A stretch of 64,000 nt of DNA from Pseudomonas sp. B33.4 (GTDB lineage Bacteria; Pseudomonadota; Gammaproteobacteria; Pseudomonadales; Pseudomonadaceae). Shown piece after piece: positions 36,192 to 43,732 of this stretch. Location: NCBI RefSeq assembly GCF_034555375.1, contig NZ_CP140706.1, positions 1,851,001-1,915,000 on the forward strand, given 5' to 3'. The notes beneath the pieces are model-generated. The model was not told the origin of the DNA and did no database searches. It saw only the letters and a program-made list of their open reading frames with translations. Positions within the stretch are counted from its first letter, which is position 1. Each line of letters begins with the position of its first letter. The position numbers and the translations under genes are program-made.

Positions 36192-37556
36192 ATGTCTGCA
36201 AATCCTGCTGAAACCCTTGCTCCCCCCGTCGCCGATGATGCGCAGGCGTTGTCCTTTCTGTCGTCAAGCCCAGCTTTTCTTTCGAGCGATGACGCCGCTG
36301 CGTGTCTGCACGCTCTGTTGAAGCATCCGCGAAACAGCGAGTTCAACGGGTTCATTCTGAAAACCCGCGATGCGCGATTCATTTGCGCGCAGCTGCTCGA
36401 AGCGCCCATAACCGGTGCCGAAAACCATCCGGGCGACACGGCATCCGTTCAGCGCGGCATACCGGTTGTGACAGTCAGCGTGGCAGGCGAGTTGATTATC
36501 CCGAGCGGCCTCACACTCGAAGCAAGTTTTCACGCCCGTCCTGTCAAAGCTCAAGGTATTGATGAGGCGACAGCCGAGTGGATTCAGCGCACGCGTTTTT
36601 TCGCGATAGCGGATTTGTCAGCCGTGATGAGTTCGCATCGTAAATATGCGAAATGTTATCTGTCCGCACGTAACGGTGGCCTGCTTTCCTACACATCGAA
36701 AAATCGGTCTTACGAACAGGAACTGTCGCCCCGGCTGACCAGGAAAAATGATGGTCAGCCACGACAATTCGAGACGTTGTATGAAAATGGTTCGATTCCC
36801 AGCAGTCTGTGGATCTTGCTGGCTTTGGCCGCGGGGGATGTAAGGGTTGTGGTAAACGGTGATCTTTGGCGACGCCGGGGTCAGCTCAAAGCCAGTTGGA
36901 GGGCCGAGCTTCTGCAGGTGCCGGTCAAAATCGAATCAATGCCGATTTTCGGGCCGATTTTTCGCGATGCCAAGGACGTTGCACTTTACCTGCGAAACCA
37001 GTTGCCTGCGCCGACCGCTGTTCTGCCGAACGCAGGTTTCATTCTCAAGCATAACGTCAGTGACTTCTTTATCGTCACCGAGCCGGTTTCCAGTGATTAC
37101 GCCAGCTTTGACCAAGAGCGCCTGTTTCCCAAGGATTGGCAGGGCAACCCATTGATCCCTCGTGAATTTCGGATGCATGGCCTTTACCATTCAATCCAGC
37201 CTCTGCCTGCGGCACTTTTGGCGACTCGTGAGGCCGACCTTCAGCAGAATTTCTTTTCTGTAGCCGATCTCGAAATCGGTCTGGAACGTGTCATCGTGGC
37301 ACCGCATCAACGTTTATTTGTCGTCACGCCCGACGGGGCGGTGCTGCGTTTTGCCAAGCCAATAATGCCCAAGGTCCGGGCGTTGCTCGTTGAGCTGGCG
37401 GAGAATCTCGAGCAAAAAATAATCTCAGGCGCGATCACACCGCAGAGGTTGATCGATAAAGTGGCGAGCGCCGGCATTCTCAGCGTCCTGTTGGCCAGCA
37501 AAACCTGGCCCAACACTGGAAGGATCAGCGCATCAGCCACTGCCATTACGCGATGA
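36192..37556 (+). CDS. Unrecognised protein with an internal duplication
   Basis: About 454 residues; ATG 36192 follows GACGAGAG, and an in-frame ATG at 36156 is an alternative. No signal peptide. Two halves look homologous: a first module from 36275 (FLSSDDAAACLHALL, then NGFILKTRDARFICAQL, later FFAIADLSAVMSSHRKYAKC) and a second from about 36959 (FRDAKDVALYLRNQL, then AGFILKHNVSDFFIVTE, later FFSVADLEIGLERVIV). The modules recall DUF4329-like domains seen near polymorphic toxins, a tentative link. The end is convergent with the catalase-like gene with no gap. Confidence 0.7.
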   Translation: MSANPAETLAPPVADDAQALSFLSSSPAFLSSDDAAACLHALLKHPRNSEFNGFILKTRDARFICAQLLEAPITGAENHPGDTASVQRGIPVVTVSVAGELIIPSGLTLEASFHARPVKAQGIDEATAEWIQRTRFFAIADLSAVMSSHRKYAKCYLSARNGGLLSYTSKNRSYEQELSPRLTRKNDGQPRQFETLYENGSIPSSLWILLALAAGDVRVVVNGDLWRRRGQLKASWRAELLQVPVKIESMPIFGPIFRDAKDVALYLRNQLPAPTAVLPNAGFILKHNVSDFFIVTEPVSSDYASFDQERLFPKDWQGNPLIPREFRMHGLYHSIQPLPAALLATREADLQQNFFSVADLEIGLERVIVAPHQRLFVVTPDGAVLRFAKPIMPKVRALLVELAENLEQKIISGAITPQRLIDKVASAGILSVLLASKTWPNTGRISASATAITR

Positions 37557-38720
37557 TCACTCGCCATTGCGCTGATGGCGATAGTCGCTGACGGCCTCGT
37601 AAACCGCTTTGCGCAACCGGTTGATCCCGCCGATCGGTCGATGCGCCTCAATTCCGAACCACGGGTTGAACGACAGATTGTCGCATTGCAGATTCAGCGC
37701 CGGAGTATCGAAATCCTGCGGCGGCAGAGTGATCCGCGCGACGGTTTCGAAGGGCGAATCCTGCTCGTGCCATTCGATACTGGTGTCCTCGATCGGCATG
37801 TATTTATGGGCATCCTGACGCTGGATCTGCAGTACGAAACAGGCCGGCACGCGATCCGTCGACAGCTGCTGATTCAACGCGCTGCGCAGAAAGTTCGGCA
37901 GGTCGTGGTTTTGCTTGGGCAATGTGTACGCGGGGCAATTGTCCGGATCCGGCGCGACCCGGAACTTTGCATTCGCTTCACCGAATTTGTAGGGCGAAAC
38001 TGAAAAGTAGGTAGTCCCGGTCGGACTGTCCGGCGGCGGCGACAAGGTAGCCAGGGCAATAAACAAATGGCGGATCTGCCAGGTGCGCGGATCCCATCCG
38101 GGGAAAAACGCCATGACCTTCTTGCCATCAGCCTGGGCCGCCACATTCTGACGATATTCGGCGACATCGCTGACAAAGAAGTTCGGATGGCTGAACATCA
38201 CGAAATCCTGTTCAGGCTGTGCCTGGCGGGTGCCGAGCAACTGTTTTCCCGAAACGTCCAGCAGTTTGATCGCCATGCCTCTGGCATCGCGAATGCTGTC
38301 GAACTGCGGGTAGGCATTGCCGTTGGACAGGCGGATCATCGCTTGCCAGGTTTTGCCTGGCTCACTGAACACGCCCTGTCGCAGCGACTGCGCGAGTTCC
38401 GGCAACACCTGCACCTGGGCTTTTACACAACCATGAGCCTTGGCATGGGCGTCGCGCAGATACCGTGTGCTTTCGCGGTGTTGATCGACGATGCGCACGG
38501 CGGTCTGGATCACGTCCTGGGTCATTGCCGCTTCGCCGGGTGGAATCTGTTCCAGCGCCGACACCGGGCCGCGGTGTTGCCAGGCAAACCATGCCGTGGC
38601 GACGGCCCAGCCGAGCAGGCCAATGGCAAGCGCTATCAGCAGCGCTTTGCCAAGCAGACGGCCAAGCCATAACCAGATTCTGGTCAGCAGCGACTGTTCT
38701 TTCTTGAAGGTCGAGATCAT
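37557..38720 (-). CDS. Catalase-family haem protein with membrane anchor
   Basis: Start chosen at ATG 38720 (MISTFKKEQSLLTRIWLWLG), which overlaps the stop of the cytochrome gene by ATGA; 387 residues. An N-terminal helix (GKALLIALAIGLLGWAVATAWFAW) anchors it. The body resembles small catalase-like (SrpA-type) proteins: RDAHAKAHGCVKAQV, RLSNGNAYPQFDSIRDARGMAIK, and FPGWDPRTW. Possibly a peroxidase acting at the periplasmic face with the partner cytochrome. Confidence 0.82.
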   Translation of the reverse strand: MISTFKKEQSLLTRIWLWLGRLLGKALLIALAIGLLGWAVATAWFAWQHRGPVSALEQIPPGEAAMTQDVIQTAVRIVDQHRESTRYLRDAHAKAHGCVKAQVQVLPELAQSLRQGVFSEPGKTWQAMIRLSNGNAYPQFDSIRDARGMAIKLLDVSGKQLLGTRQAQPEQDFVMFSHPNFFVSDVAEYRQNVAAQADGKKVMAFFPGWDPRTWQIRHLFIALATLSPPPDSPTGTTYFSVSPYKFGEANAKFRVAPDPDNCPAYTLPKQNHDLPNFLRSALNQQLSTDRVPACFVLQIQRQDAHKYMPIEDTSIEWHEQDSPFETVARITLPPQDFDTPALNLQCDNLSFNPWFGIEAHRPIGGINRLRKAVYEAVSDYRHQRNGE

Positions 38721-40534
38721 GGCAATTGCGCCTCCAGTGGACCGCCAAGGACTTTCAGGTATTCGAGCAGCGCCCAACGTTCTTCCGGCTGCAACAACCG
38801 GCCAATAACGCCGTTACCGCGCTCGCCGGCACGGAATTCATGGCCGCTGTTGTGATTGCCGGTGATCCGCGTGTCAAACATGAAGCCATTGGCAAATGCT
38901 TCGGTGCGATACCCCAGATGTCGGGGATCGTATTCGAGCGTGCCTTTGAAGAAGATCGTGGCGCGCTCGTCTTGTGGCGACAGCAACTGATAAATGCTCG
39001 GCACCGAACCGTTGTGCAGAAACGGCGCGGTGGCCCAGACACCGGCCAGCGGGCGCGCCTTGTAGGCGACCTTTTCGCGTACGCCGATGGGCAGGCCGAA
39101 ACCGTCCATGCGTGGTTTTTCCAGCGGTGTGATCCTGGCGTCGCGGTAGGCGCGGTCTTCGACGAAAGCGGTGACGTAAGCCAGGCCCTTGGCCACTGAA
39201 AGCTGGCTCAGGTCCAGCGGCTCCTTGAGGGACGGGTGCAGTTTGACGTCCATGGTGTCGAGTTCCTTCAGGTCCCATTGCAGGGCCGTCAGATCGAAAC
39301 GGTGACTGGCGATATTGTTGGCGGCATTCGGATCGGTGCCGATGACAGCGACCGGCAGCATGTGCAAATGCTGCACCCAGCGCTCACCTTCCTGGGTCTG
39401 GCGCGGGACGTGGCAGCCGGCGCAGTTTTCGCTGAACAGCGTGCGTCCCTTTGCCGCCAGCGGCTTGTCGATGCTGCCAAACAGTTCTTCTGGCCAGGCG
39501 GGCGGCTTGAGCTTTTGCAGGGTTTCTTCGATCTTGTGCAAATCTCGCACGCGCACACTCGAGGCATAACGCGCATTGCCTTGCAGCGGCTGGCCGTTGG
39601 CATCAAAGAAATTCAGAGTGGCGCCGACGCCCAGCGCCTCGCCGATGTTGCGCGCCATCGGCTGCTGCGCCGAGCCGTTCCACTGCACCCAGTCAAATGT
39701 CCACATGTCCCACAGTTGCGGGTAATCCACTGGCGCATTGGCTACGCGGTAATTGGTCGGGGATATCGCATCGCCGAACGTCGCATTGGCAATGCGGCCA
39801 AAGGCATCGGTGCGTCCGGGGCCTTCTTCGGTCGGATAGAGGCCGCGATGGGTATCGTTCCAGGCGACCTTAAGGAATGTGTTCAAAGAAGTTTTGAAGT
39901 CTTTGCGCAATTGCTCATGATGCGTGTCGTAATCGTTGCCCAAAACGTTTCTGGCAAAGCGTTCGAATTTCCATGGGTTGTAGTAAGTCGAGGTCAGACT
40001 TGCCACCAAGGCTTGTCCGAAACTTCCGCCGCGCAAAGTAGGAACACTGGAAGGCAGTACGTGTTGCGCGGTACCGCCGTCAATTCGCACGGCCTGGCCT
40101 TTGAAGCGCAATTCGCCGGTATGGCAAGCGGCGCAAGTGATGTCCAGATATTGCTCGGAGCTGCCCGGATTTTGATGCCGGGCAAAACCGACGGGAAGGT
40201 TGCCGGGGTTGTTCGGCGTGGCTTTTTGCTGCGGGTCGATCAGAAAACCGAAGCGTGCGAGGTAATCGGGCGCGGCGAAACGTTGCTCCGAGAAGGGCAA
40301 TTCCAGCGCCTGGAACCACTCATAGCGCAGGCCTTTGACCTGCGTACCCTGAGGCGTGAAATAGTAGGTTTGCCGCTCTTCGTCACTCCACTGATTCAGG
40401 TAATGCACCTGCTCGGCGGGGGTGTAGAAGGGCAATTTCGGGTTAGCGACGTAATACAGCACCACGGCGAGAACGAGCACCAGCAGCACGACGATCAGGG
40501 TCAGCACACGGAATAAGAGGCGCAAGATAAACAT
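38717..40534 (-). CDS. Membrane-anchored di-haem cytochrome c (peroxidase-like)
   Basis: 605 residues with an N-terminal anchor (LLFRVLTLIVVLLVLVLAVV). Two c-type haem sites are visible: CAACH at residues 134-138 and CAGCH at 371-375. GTAPFLHNGSVPSIYQLL-like sequence (seen as WATAPFLHNGSVPSIYQLL) is typical of the di-haem peroxidase/MauG and thiol-oxidoreductase-like families. It is the first gene of a two-gene operon with the catalase-like protein, suggesting peroxide-linked electron transfer in the periplasm. Confidence 0.85.
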   Translation of the reverse strand: MFILRLLFRVLTLIVVLLVLVLAVVLYYVANPKLPFYTPAEQVHYLNQWSDEERQTYYFTPQGTQVKGLRYEWFQALELPFSEQRFAAPDYLARFGFLIDPQQKATPNNPGNLPVGFARHQNPGSSEQYLDITCAACHTGELRFKGQAVRIDGGTAQHVLPSSVPTLRGGSFGQALVASLTSTYYNPWKFERFARNVLGNDYDTHHEQLRKDFKTSLNTFLKVAWNDTHRGLYPTEEGPGRTDAFGRIANATFGDAISPTNYRVANAPVDYPQLWDMWTFDWVQWNGSAQQPMARNIGEALGVGATLNFFDANGQPLQGNARYASSVRVRDLHKIEETLQKLKPPAWPEELFGSIDKPLAAKGRTLFSENCAGCHVPRQTQEGERWVQHLHMLPVAVIGTDPNAANNIASHRFDLTALQWDLKELDTMDVKLHPSLKEPLDLSQLSVAKGLAYVTAFVEDRAYRDARITPLEKPRMDGFGLPIGVREKVAYKARPLAGVWATAPFLHNGSVPSIYQLLSPQDERATIFFKGTLEYDPRHLGYRTEAFANGFMFDTRITGNHNSGHEFRAGERGNGVIGRLLQPEERWALLEYLKVLGGPLEAQLP

Positions 40535-40795
40535 CCTTGTCGAATTGTTGCGCTGTTATGCCTGAGCCGGACCCCGTGCGGCAAGTGGCCATTACGCCAG
40601 ATGATGCAAGCAGAGTCGCCGGGCATTGTCGGGACAAGATGACAGAAGCTTCATCGTGCCTTTGCCCAAATGCGTTTTAATCCCTGAACTTATCGTCGCT
40701 TTACTGCTCTCATGCCGGTAGCCATTGGTCGTGGCGGCCTGATAAGCTCGCGGCTTTACTCGATTGCCCTTTCGGCGCATGAACAAGGAAATAGC

Positions 40796-41512
40796 ATGAA
40801 ACAGCATCGGTTGGCGGCGGCGGTAGCCCTGGTTAGCCTGGTCCTCGCGGGTTGTGATTCGCAGACCAGCGTAGAGCTGAAAACCCCGGCGCAAAAAGCT
40901 TCCTACGGTATCGGCCTGAACATGGGCAAGAGCCTGGCTCAGGAAGGCATGGATGATCTGGACTCCAAAGCGGTAGCCCAGGGCATCGAAGATGCCGTCG
41001 GCAAGAAAGAACAGAAGCTGAAAGATGAAGAACTGGTCGAGGCCTTCGCCGCGTTGCAAAAGCGTGCTGAAGAACGCATGGCCAAGATGAGCGAAGAGTC
41101 GGCAGCCGCCGGCAAGAAATTCCTCGAAGAAAACGGCAAGAAGGCGGGTGTAACAACCACTGCTTCGGGCCTGCAGTACGAAGTGGTCAAGAAAGCCGAC
41201 GGCCCACAGCCTAAGCCGACTGACGTAGTGACTGTTCACTACACCGGCAAGCTGACCAACGGCACCGTATTCGACAGCTCCGTCGAGCGCGGTAGCCCGA
41301 TCGATCTGCCAGTGAGCGGCGTGATTCCGGGTTGGGTTGAAGGTCTGCAACTGATGCACGTTGGCGAGAAGTACAAACTGTACATCCCTAGCGATCTGGC
41401 TTACGGCGCCCAGTCGCCAAGCCCGGCAATCCCGGCCAACTCGGTTCTGGTCTTCGACCTGGAATTGCTGGCCATCAAGGATCCAGCCAAAGAAGCTGCT
41501 GCTGCCAAGTAA
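40796..41512 (+). CDS. FKBP-type peptidyl-prolyl cis-trans isomerase (Mip/FklB-like)
   Basis: Start at ATG 40796 after AAGGAA; 238 residues. Lipoprotein signal MKQHRLAAAVALVSLVLAGC (lipobox LAGC). The N-terminal helical dimerisation domain (YGIGLNMGKSLAQEGMDDLD) precedes a C-terminal FKBP domain with VTVHYTGKLTNGTVFDSS, VIPGWVEGLQLMHVGEKYKL and IPANSVLVFDLELL. It assists folding of outer-membrane or periplasmic proteins. It is followed by a terminator. Confidence 0.94.
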   Translation: MKQHRLAAAVALVSLVLAGCDSQTSVELKTPAQKASYGIGLNMGKSLAQEGMDDLDSKAVAQGIEDAVGKKEQKLKDEELVEAFAALQKRAEERMAKMSEESAAAGKKFLEENGKKAGVTTTASGLQYEVVKKADGPQPKPTDVVTVHYTGKLTNGTVFDSSVERGSPIDLPVSGVIPGWVEGLQLMHVGEKYKLYIPSDLAYGAQSPSPAIPANSVLVFDLELLAIKDPAKEAAAAK

Positions 41513-41526
41513 TTGGCAAAGGCTTC

Positions 41527-41561
41527 AACAACAACGCCTCGCTTATGCGGGGCGTTGTTGC
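41527..41561 (+). terminator. Hairpin after the FKBP gene
   Basis: CAACAACGCCTCGC, short loop, GCGGGGCGTTGTTG. A long stem with only a short T-poor tail. Confidence 0.7.
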
Positions 41562-41657
41562 ATCTGGCGTCTGGCAGGGGTAAACAGAGCGAACCGATGG
41601 CGGTCGCGAGAGTCATAGCCATTGAGGCTGCTCGCGCTAGCCGCCCTGAGCAGCCAA

Positions 41658-41787
41658 GTCAATGAAATATTGGGGTTTTTTATGTGAGTAAAAAACGCCC
41701 GATCTGAGCGCAGCCCTTATGAAACGGGGCTTTCAGCGCTGAAATGCAGCTCTGTTCACAAGGTTATCCACAATTTGTGTGGATAAC
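41658..41787 (+). promoter_or_regulatory. DnaA-box-associated intergenic element, copy 2
   Basis: Begins GTCAATGAAA, contains TTTTTTATGTGAGTAAAAAACG, GGCTTTCAGCG and TGTTCACA, and ends in two perfect inverted DnaA boxes, TTATCCACA (41764-41772) and TGTGGATAA (41778-41786), within GTTATCCACA-ATTTG-TGTGGATAAC. The DUF1232 gene starts 20 bases after it. The same element occurs at 21412-21541. Confidence 0.65.
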
Positions 41788-41806
41788 ATTTCAACGGGAG
41801 GAATAG

Positions 41807-42262
41807 ATGAAAGCTCCGTGGAATTTCGCTCGATTCCTGCCCCTGGCCGGCCGCTTGTTGGCCCGTGGACGTTTGCCAACCTTGTTGTTTGCAGTCGCCA
41901 GCAAAGGCGCCGCGCAAGGCAATCGCCTCGGCAAACTCAAAGACGATTTACGTTTACTCCAGGCATTGTGCCTGGCCTATTGGCGCGGCGAGTATCGGGC
42001 CATCAGCGGCAAAGCCCTGGTTTCGGTGGTGGCGGGTTTGATGTACTTCCTCAGCCCGGTTGATGCGATTCCGGATTTCATTCCCGTATTCGGCATGCTT
42101 GACGACATCGCCGTCCTCGCTTGGCTGATGAAAACCCTCGACGATGAACTCAATGCCTTCCGCCTCTGGCGCAACCGCCAGCAGCCGGAAAAACTGGCAG
42201 TCGTCGAACGTCTGCCGGATACCCCCGAACAATTGCAACTCCAGGGACCGAAAAAGTCCTGA
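41807..42262 (+). CDS. DUF1232 (YkvA-like) protein
   Basis: 151 residues, preceded by GGGAGG. The DUF1232 core is YFLSPVDAIPDFIPVFGMLDDIAVLAWLMKTL (about residues 84-115; only the SPVDAIPDFIP block is diagnostic), with one or two membrane helices. Function unknown for the family. The paired DnaA boxes directly upstream make DnaA control possible. Confidence 0.88.
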   Translation: MKAPWNFARFLPLAGRLLARGRLPTLLFAVASKGAAQGNRLGKLKDDLRLLQALCLAYWRGEYRAISGKALVSVVAGLMYFLSPVDAIPDFIPVFGMLDDIAVLAWLMKTLDDELNAFRLWRNRQQPEKLAVVERLPDTPEQLQLQGPKKS

Positions 42263-42373
42263 TTATCAAACCCCTCTACAGATAGATACCCCCCGCGACC
42301 TTGGCCGCTGTTAGGATTACACTTCTAGGGAAAAGTGCCGACTCGCTAAGTGTTGTTGTCCTACGGGGTAGTC

Positions 42374-42715
42374 ATGGATATTCAGATAATTGCACGCGAT
42401 GGCGAACCCGAATATGCGGTTCTGCCGTGGGCTCAGTATCAGGCTCTACTAAAAGCAGCAGGCATCAATGAAACACCGTCGCGTCCGGCCCCTACGCCGC
42501 TCGCGGCTACACCAGACACGATTCTTCCAGGTCTGGATCAACTACGCAGTTTGCGCGAAGGGAAGGGCATCGCCATTGAGGCGCTGGCCCGCACGGTAGG
42601 CATCAGCCCGTCATATCTGGCCATGATCGAAAGTGGCGAGCGTCAGCCCGACGCCGCGATTCGCCGCAGCCTGGCCTGGGAATTGACGGTGCCAGGGTGG
42701 AGGGATGAATCGTGA
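42374..42715 (+). CDS. XRE family transcriptional regulator
   Basis: 113 residues, ATG 42374. The N-terminal half (MDIQIIARDGEPEYAVLPWAQYQALL) looks like a small antitoxin-type or prevent-host-death-like strand-helix unit; the C-terminal half is an HTH with LDQLRSLREGKGIAIEAL, ARTVGISPSYLAMIESGERQ. First of three overlapping genes; it may regulate them. It could be antitoxin-like, but no toxin family is recognised beside it. Confidence 0.85.
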   Translation: MDIQIIARDGEPEYAVLPWAQYQALLKAAGINETPSRPAPTPLAATPDTILPGLDQLRSLREGKGIAIEALARTVGISPSYLAMIESGERQPDAAIRRSLAWELTVPGWRDES

Positions 42716-43083
42716 GCGTGCGCATCAGTCGTCAACATTGGGACGGATTGCTGGGTGAACTGGATCAGGCGCGGCGCCAGCGCCATCTGCTGACTTATCG
42801 GGCCTTGCTGGAGCGGTTGCAGCTGCCGACACCGGCGATGCAGACCCTGACCGCCGCACTCGAACATCTGGCCGCGCTGGACGCAAAGGCCGAACAACCG
42901 TTGCGCAGTTCGCTGGTGATCAGCCAGGGCGCGAGTCGCCTGCCACGCACCGGTTTTTTTGAGTGTGTCGAGCGTTTGGGGCGTTTTTCCGGGCCGTCCG
43001 ACGGTGTAGCAGCCGCCTCCTGGCATGCGTCGGAAGTGGTCAGAGTCTTCGAGTACGAGTACCCGGAATCGGCGGAGGCCTGA
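42712..43083 (+). CDS. Unrecognised 123-residue protein
   Basis: GTG start overlapping the XRE stop by GTGA, so translation is coupled. A helical N-terminal half (HWDGLLGELDQARRQRHLLTYRALLERLQL) is followed by ASRLPRTGFFECVERLGRF and an acidic end YEYPESAEA. No family recognised. Confidence 0.7.
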   Translation: MSVRISRQHWDGLLGELDQARRQRHLLTYRALLERLQLPTPAMQTLTAALEHLAALDAKAEQPLRSSLVISQGASRLPRTGFFECVERLGRFSGPSDGVAAASWHASEVVRVFEYEYPESAEA

Positions 43084-43491
43084 GTGTTTTTACGACTCAA
43101 GGCGCGGGCCAGTTACTGGCTGGCCCGCAGGTTGTTTCATTGGGCATGGTTTGTCCGCCAACCGCGCGGCTTGCGTTGGCTTGAAGGTCAGTTTGCGCGC
43201 ATGGCCAACCTCGGCGATGTCGGTGCGCAAAGCTTTTATGGGCACATTCTGACTTTTCGTGGCGTCGGCCTGGGGGCACGTGAAGAAGGTGTGCGCCTGT
43301 TGCGGCTGGCGGCGCTCGCGGGCGATGGCAAGGCGGCTTATCAGATCGGCGTGATCAGTCTGGCCGGAACCCCGAGCAAGCCGCCGGATCCTGCCGAAGC
43401 CGCACGCTGGTGGGGCATGGCCGCCAAGGCCGGGCACCCCTTGGCGGAGCTCAAATTGAAAGAGCTGAGCGCTCGGGATTCAACACTGTAA
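43084..43491 (+). CDS. Sel1-like repeat protein, 135 residues
   Basis: GTG start immediately after the preceding stop. An aromatic-rich N-terminus (YWLARRLFHWAWFVRQPRG) may be amphipathic; then Sel1 repeats GAQSFYGHILTFRGVGLGAREEGVRLLRLAA and GKAAYQIGVISLAG plus AEAARWWGMAAKAGHPLAELKL. Sel1 proteins often act as adaptors or neighbours of secretion and signalling genes. Third gene of the operon, followed by a terminator. Confidence 0.8.
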   Translation: MFLRLKARASYWLARRLFHWAWFVRQPRGLRWLEGQFARMANLGDVGAQSFYGHILTFRGVGLGAREEGVRLLRLAALAGDGKAAYQIGVISLAGTPSKPPDPAEAARWWGMAAKAGHPLAELKLKELSARDSTL

Positions 43492-43513
43492 ATCGATTTA
43501 TGTCTGCTCAAAT

Positions 43514-43552
43514 AAACGCGGCGTGAGGTTTTCCTCATGCCGCGTTTGCGTT
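43514..43552 (+). terminator. Terminator after the Sel1-like gene
   Basis: AACGCGGC-G-TGAGG, loop TTTT, CCTCA-T-GCCGCGTT, then TGCGTTTTT. It insulates the rhs gene from the operon upstream. Confidence 0.88.
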
Positions 43553-43684
43553 TTTGCGTGCCCGTTTATCTGTGAGTGATTTTTTACAGACAAGTCCTAC
43601 AGTCATCACCTACTTGCCTGACTTCTTTCCCGATTGATCCCCCGCACAGTTCCCGCGCCTGATTTTTTTTGCGAGGGAACGCTC

Positions 43685-43732
43685 ATGTTTGATCCGCTTA
43701 TTCAGTCCACTTCGCACATCCGCGTGCGCTGA
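43685..43732 (+). CDS. 15-codon leader ORF overlapping the rhs start
   Basis: ATG 43685 has a strong site (GAGGGAA, seven to eight bases before). The frame reads MFDPLIQSTSHIRVR then TGA, whose last base is the A of the rhs ATG. It may be a leader peptide for reinitiation, or the true rhs N-terminus broken by a small indel. Confidence 0.4.
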   Translation: MFDPLIQSTSHIRVR

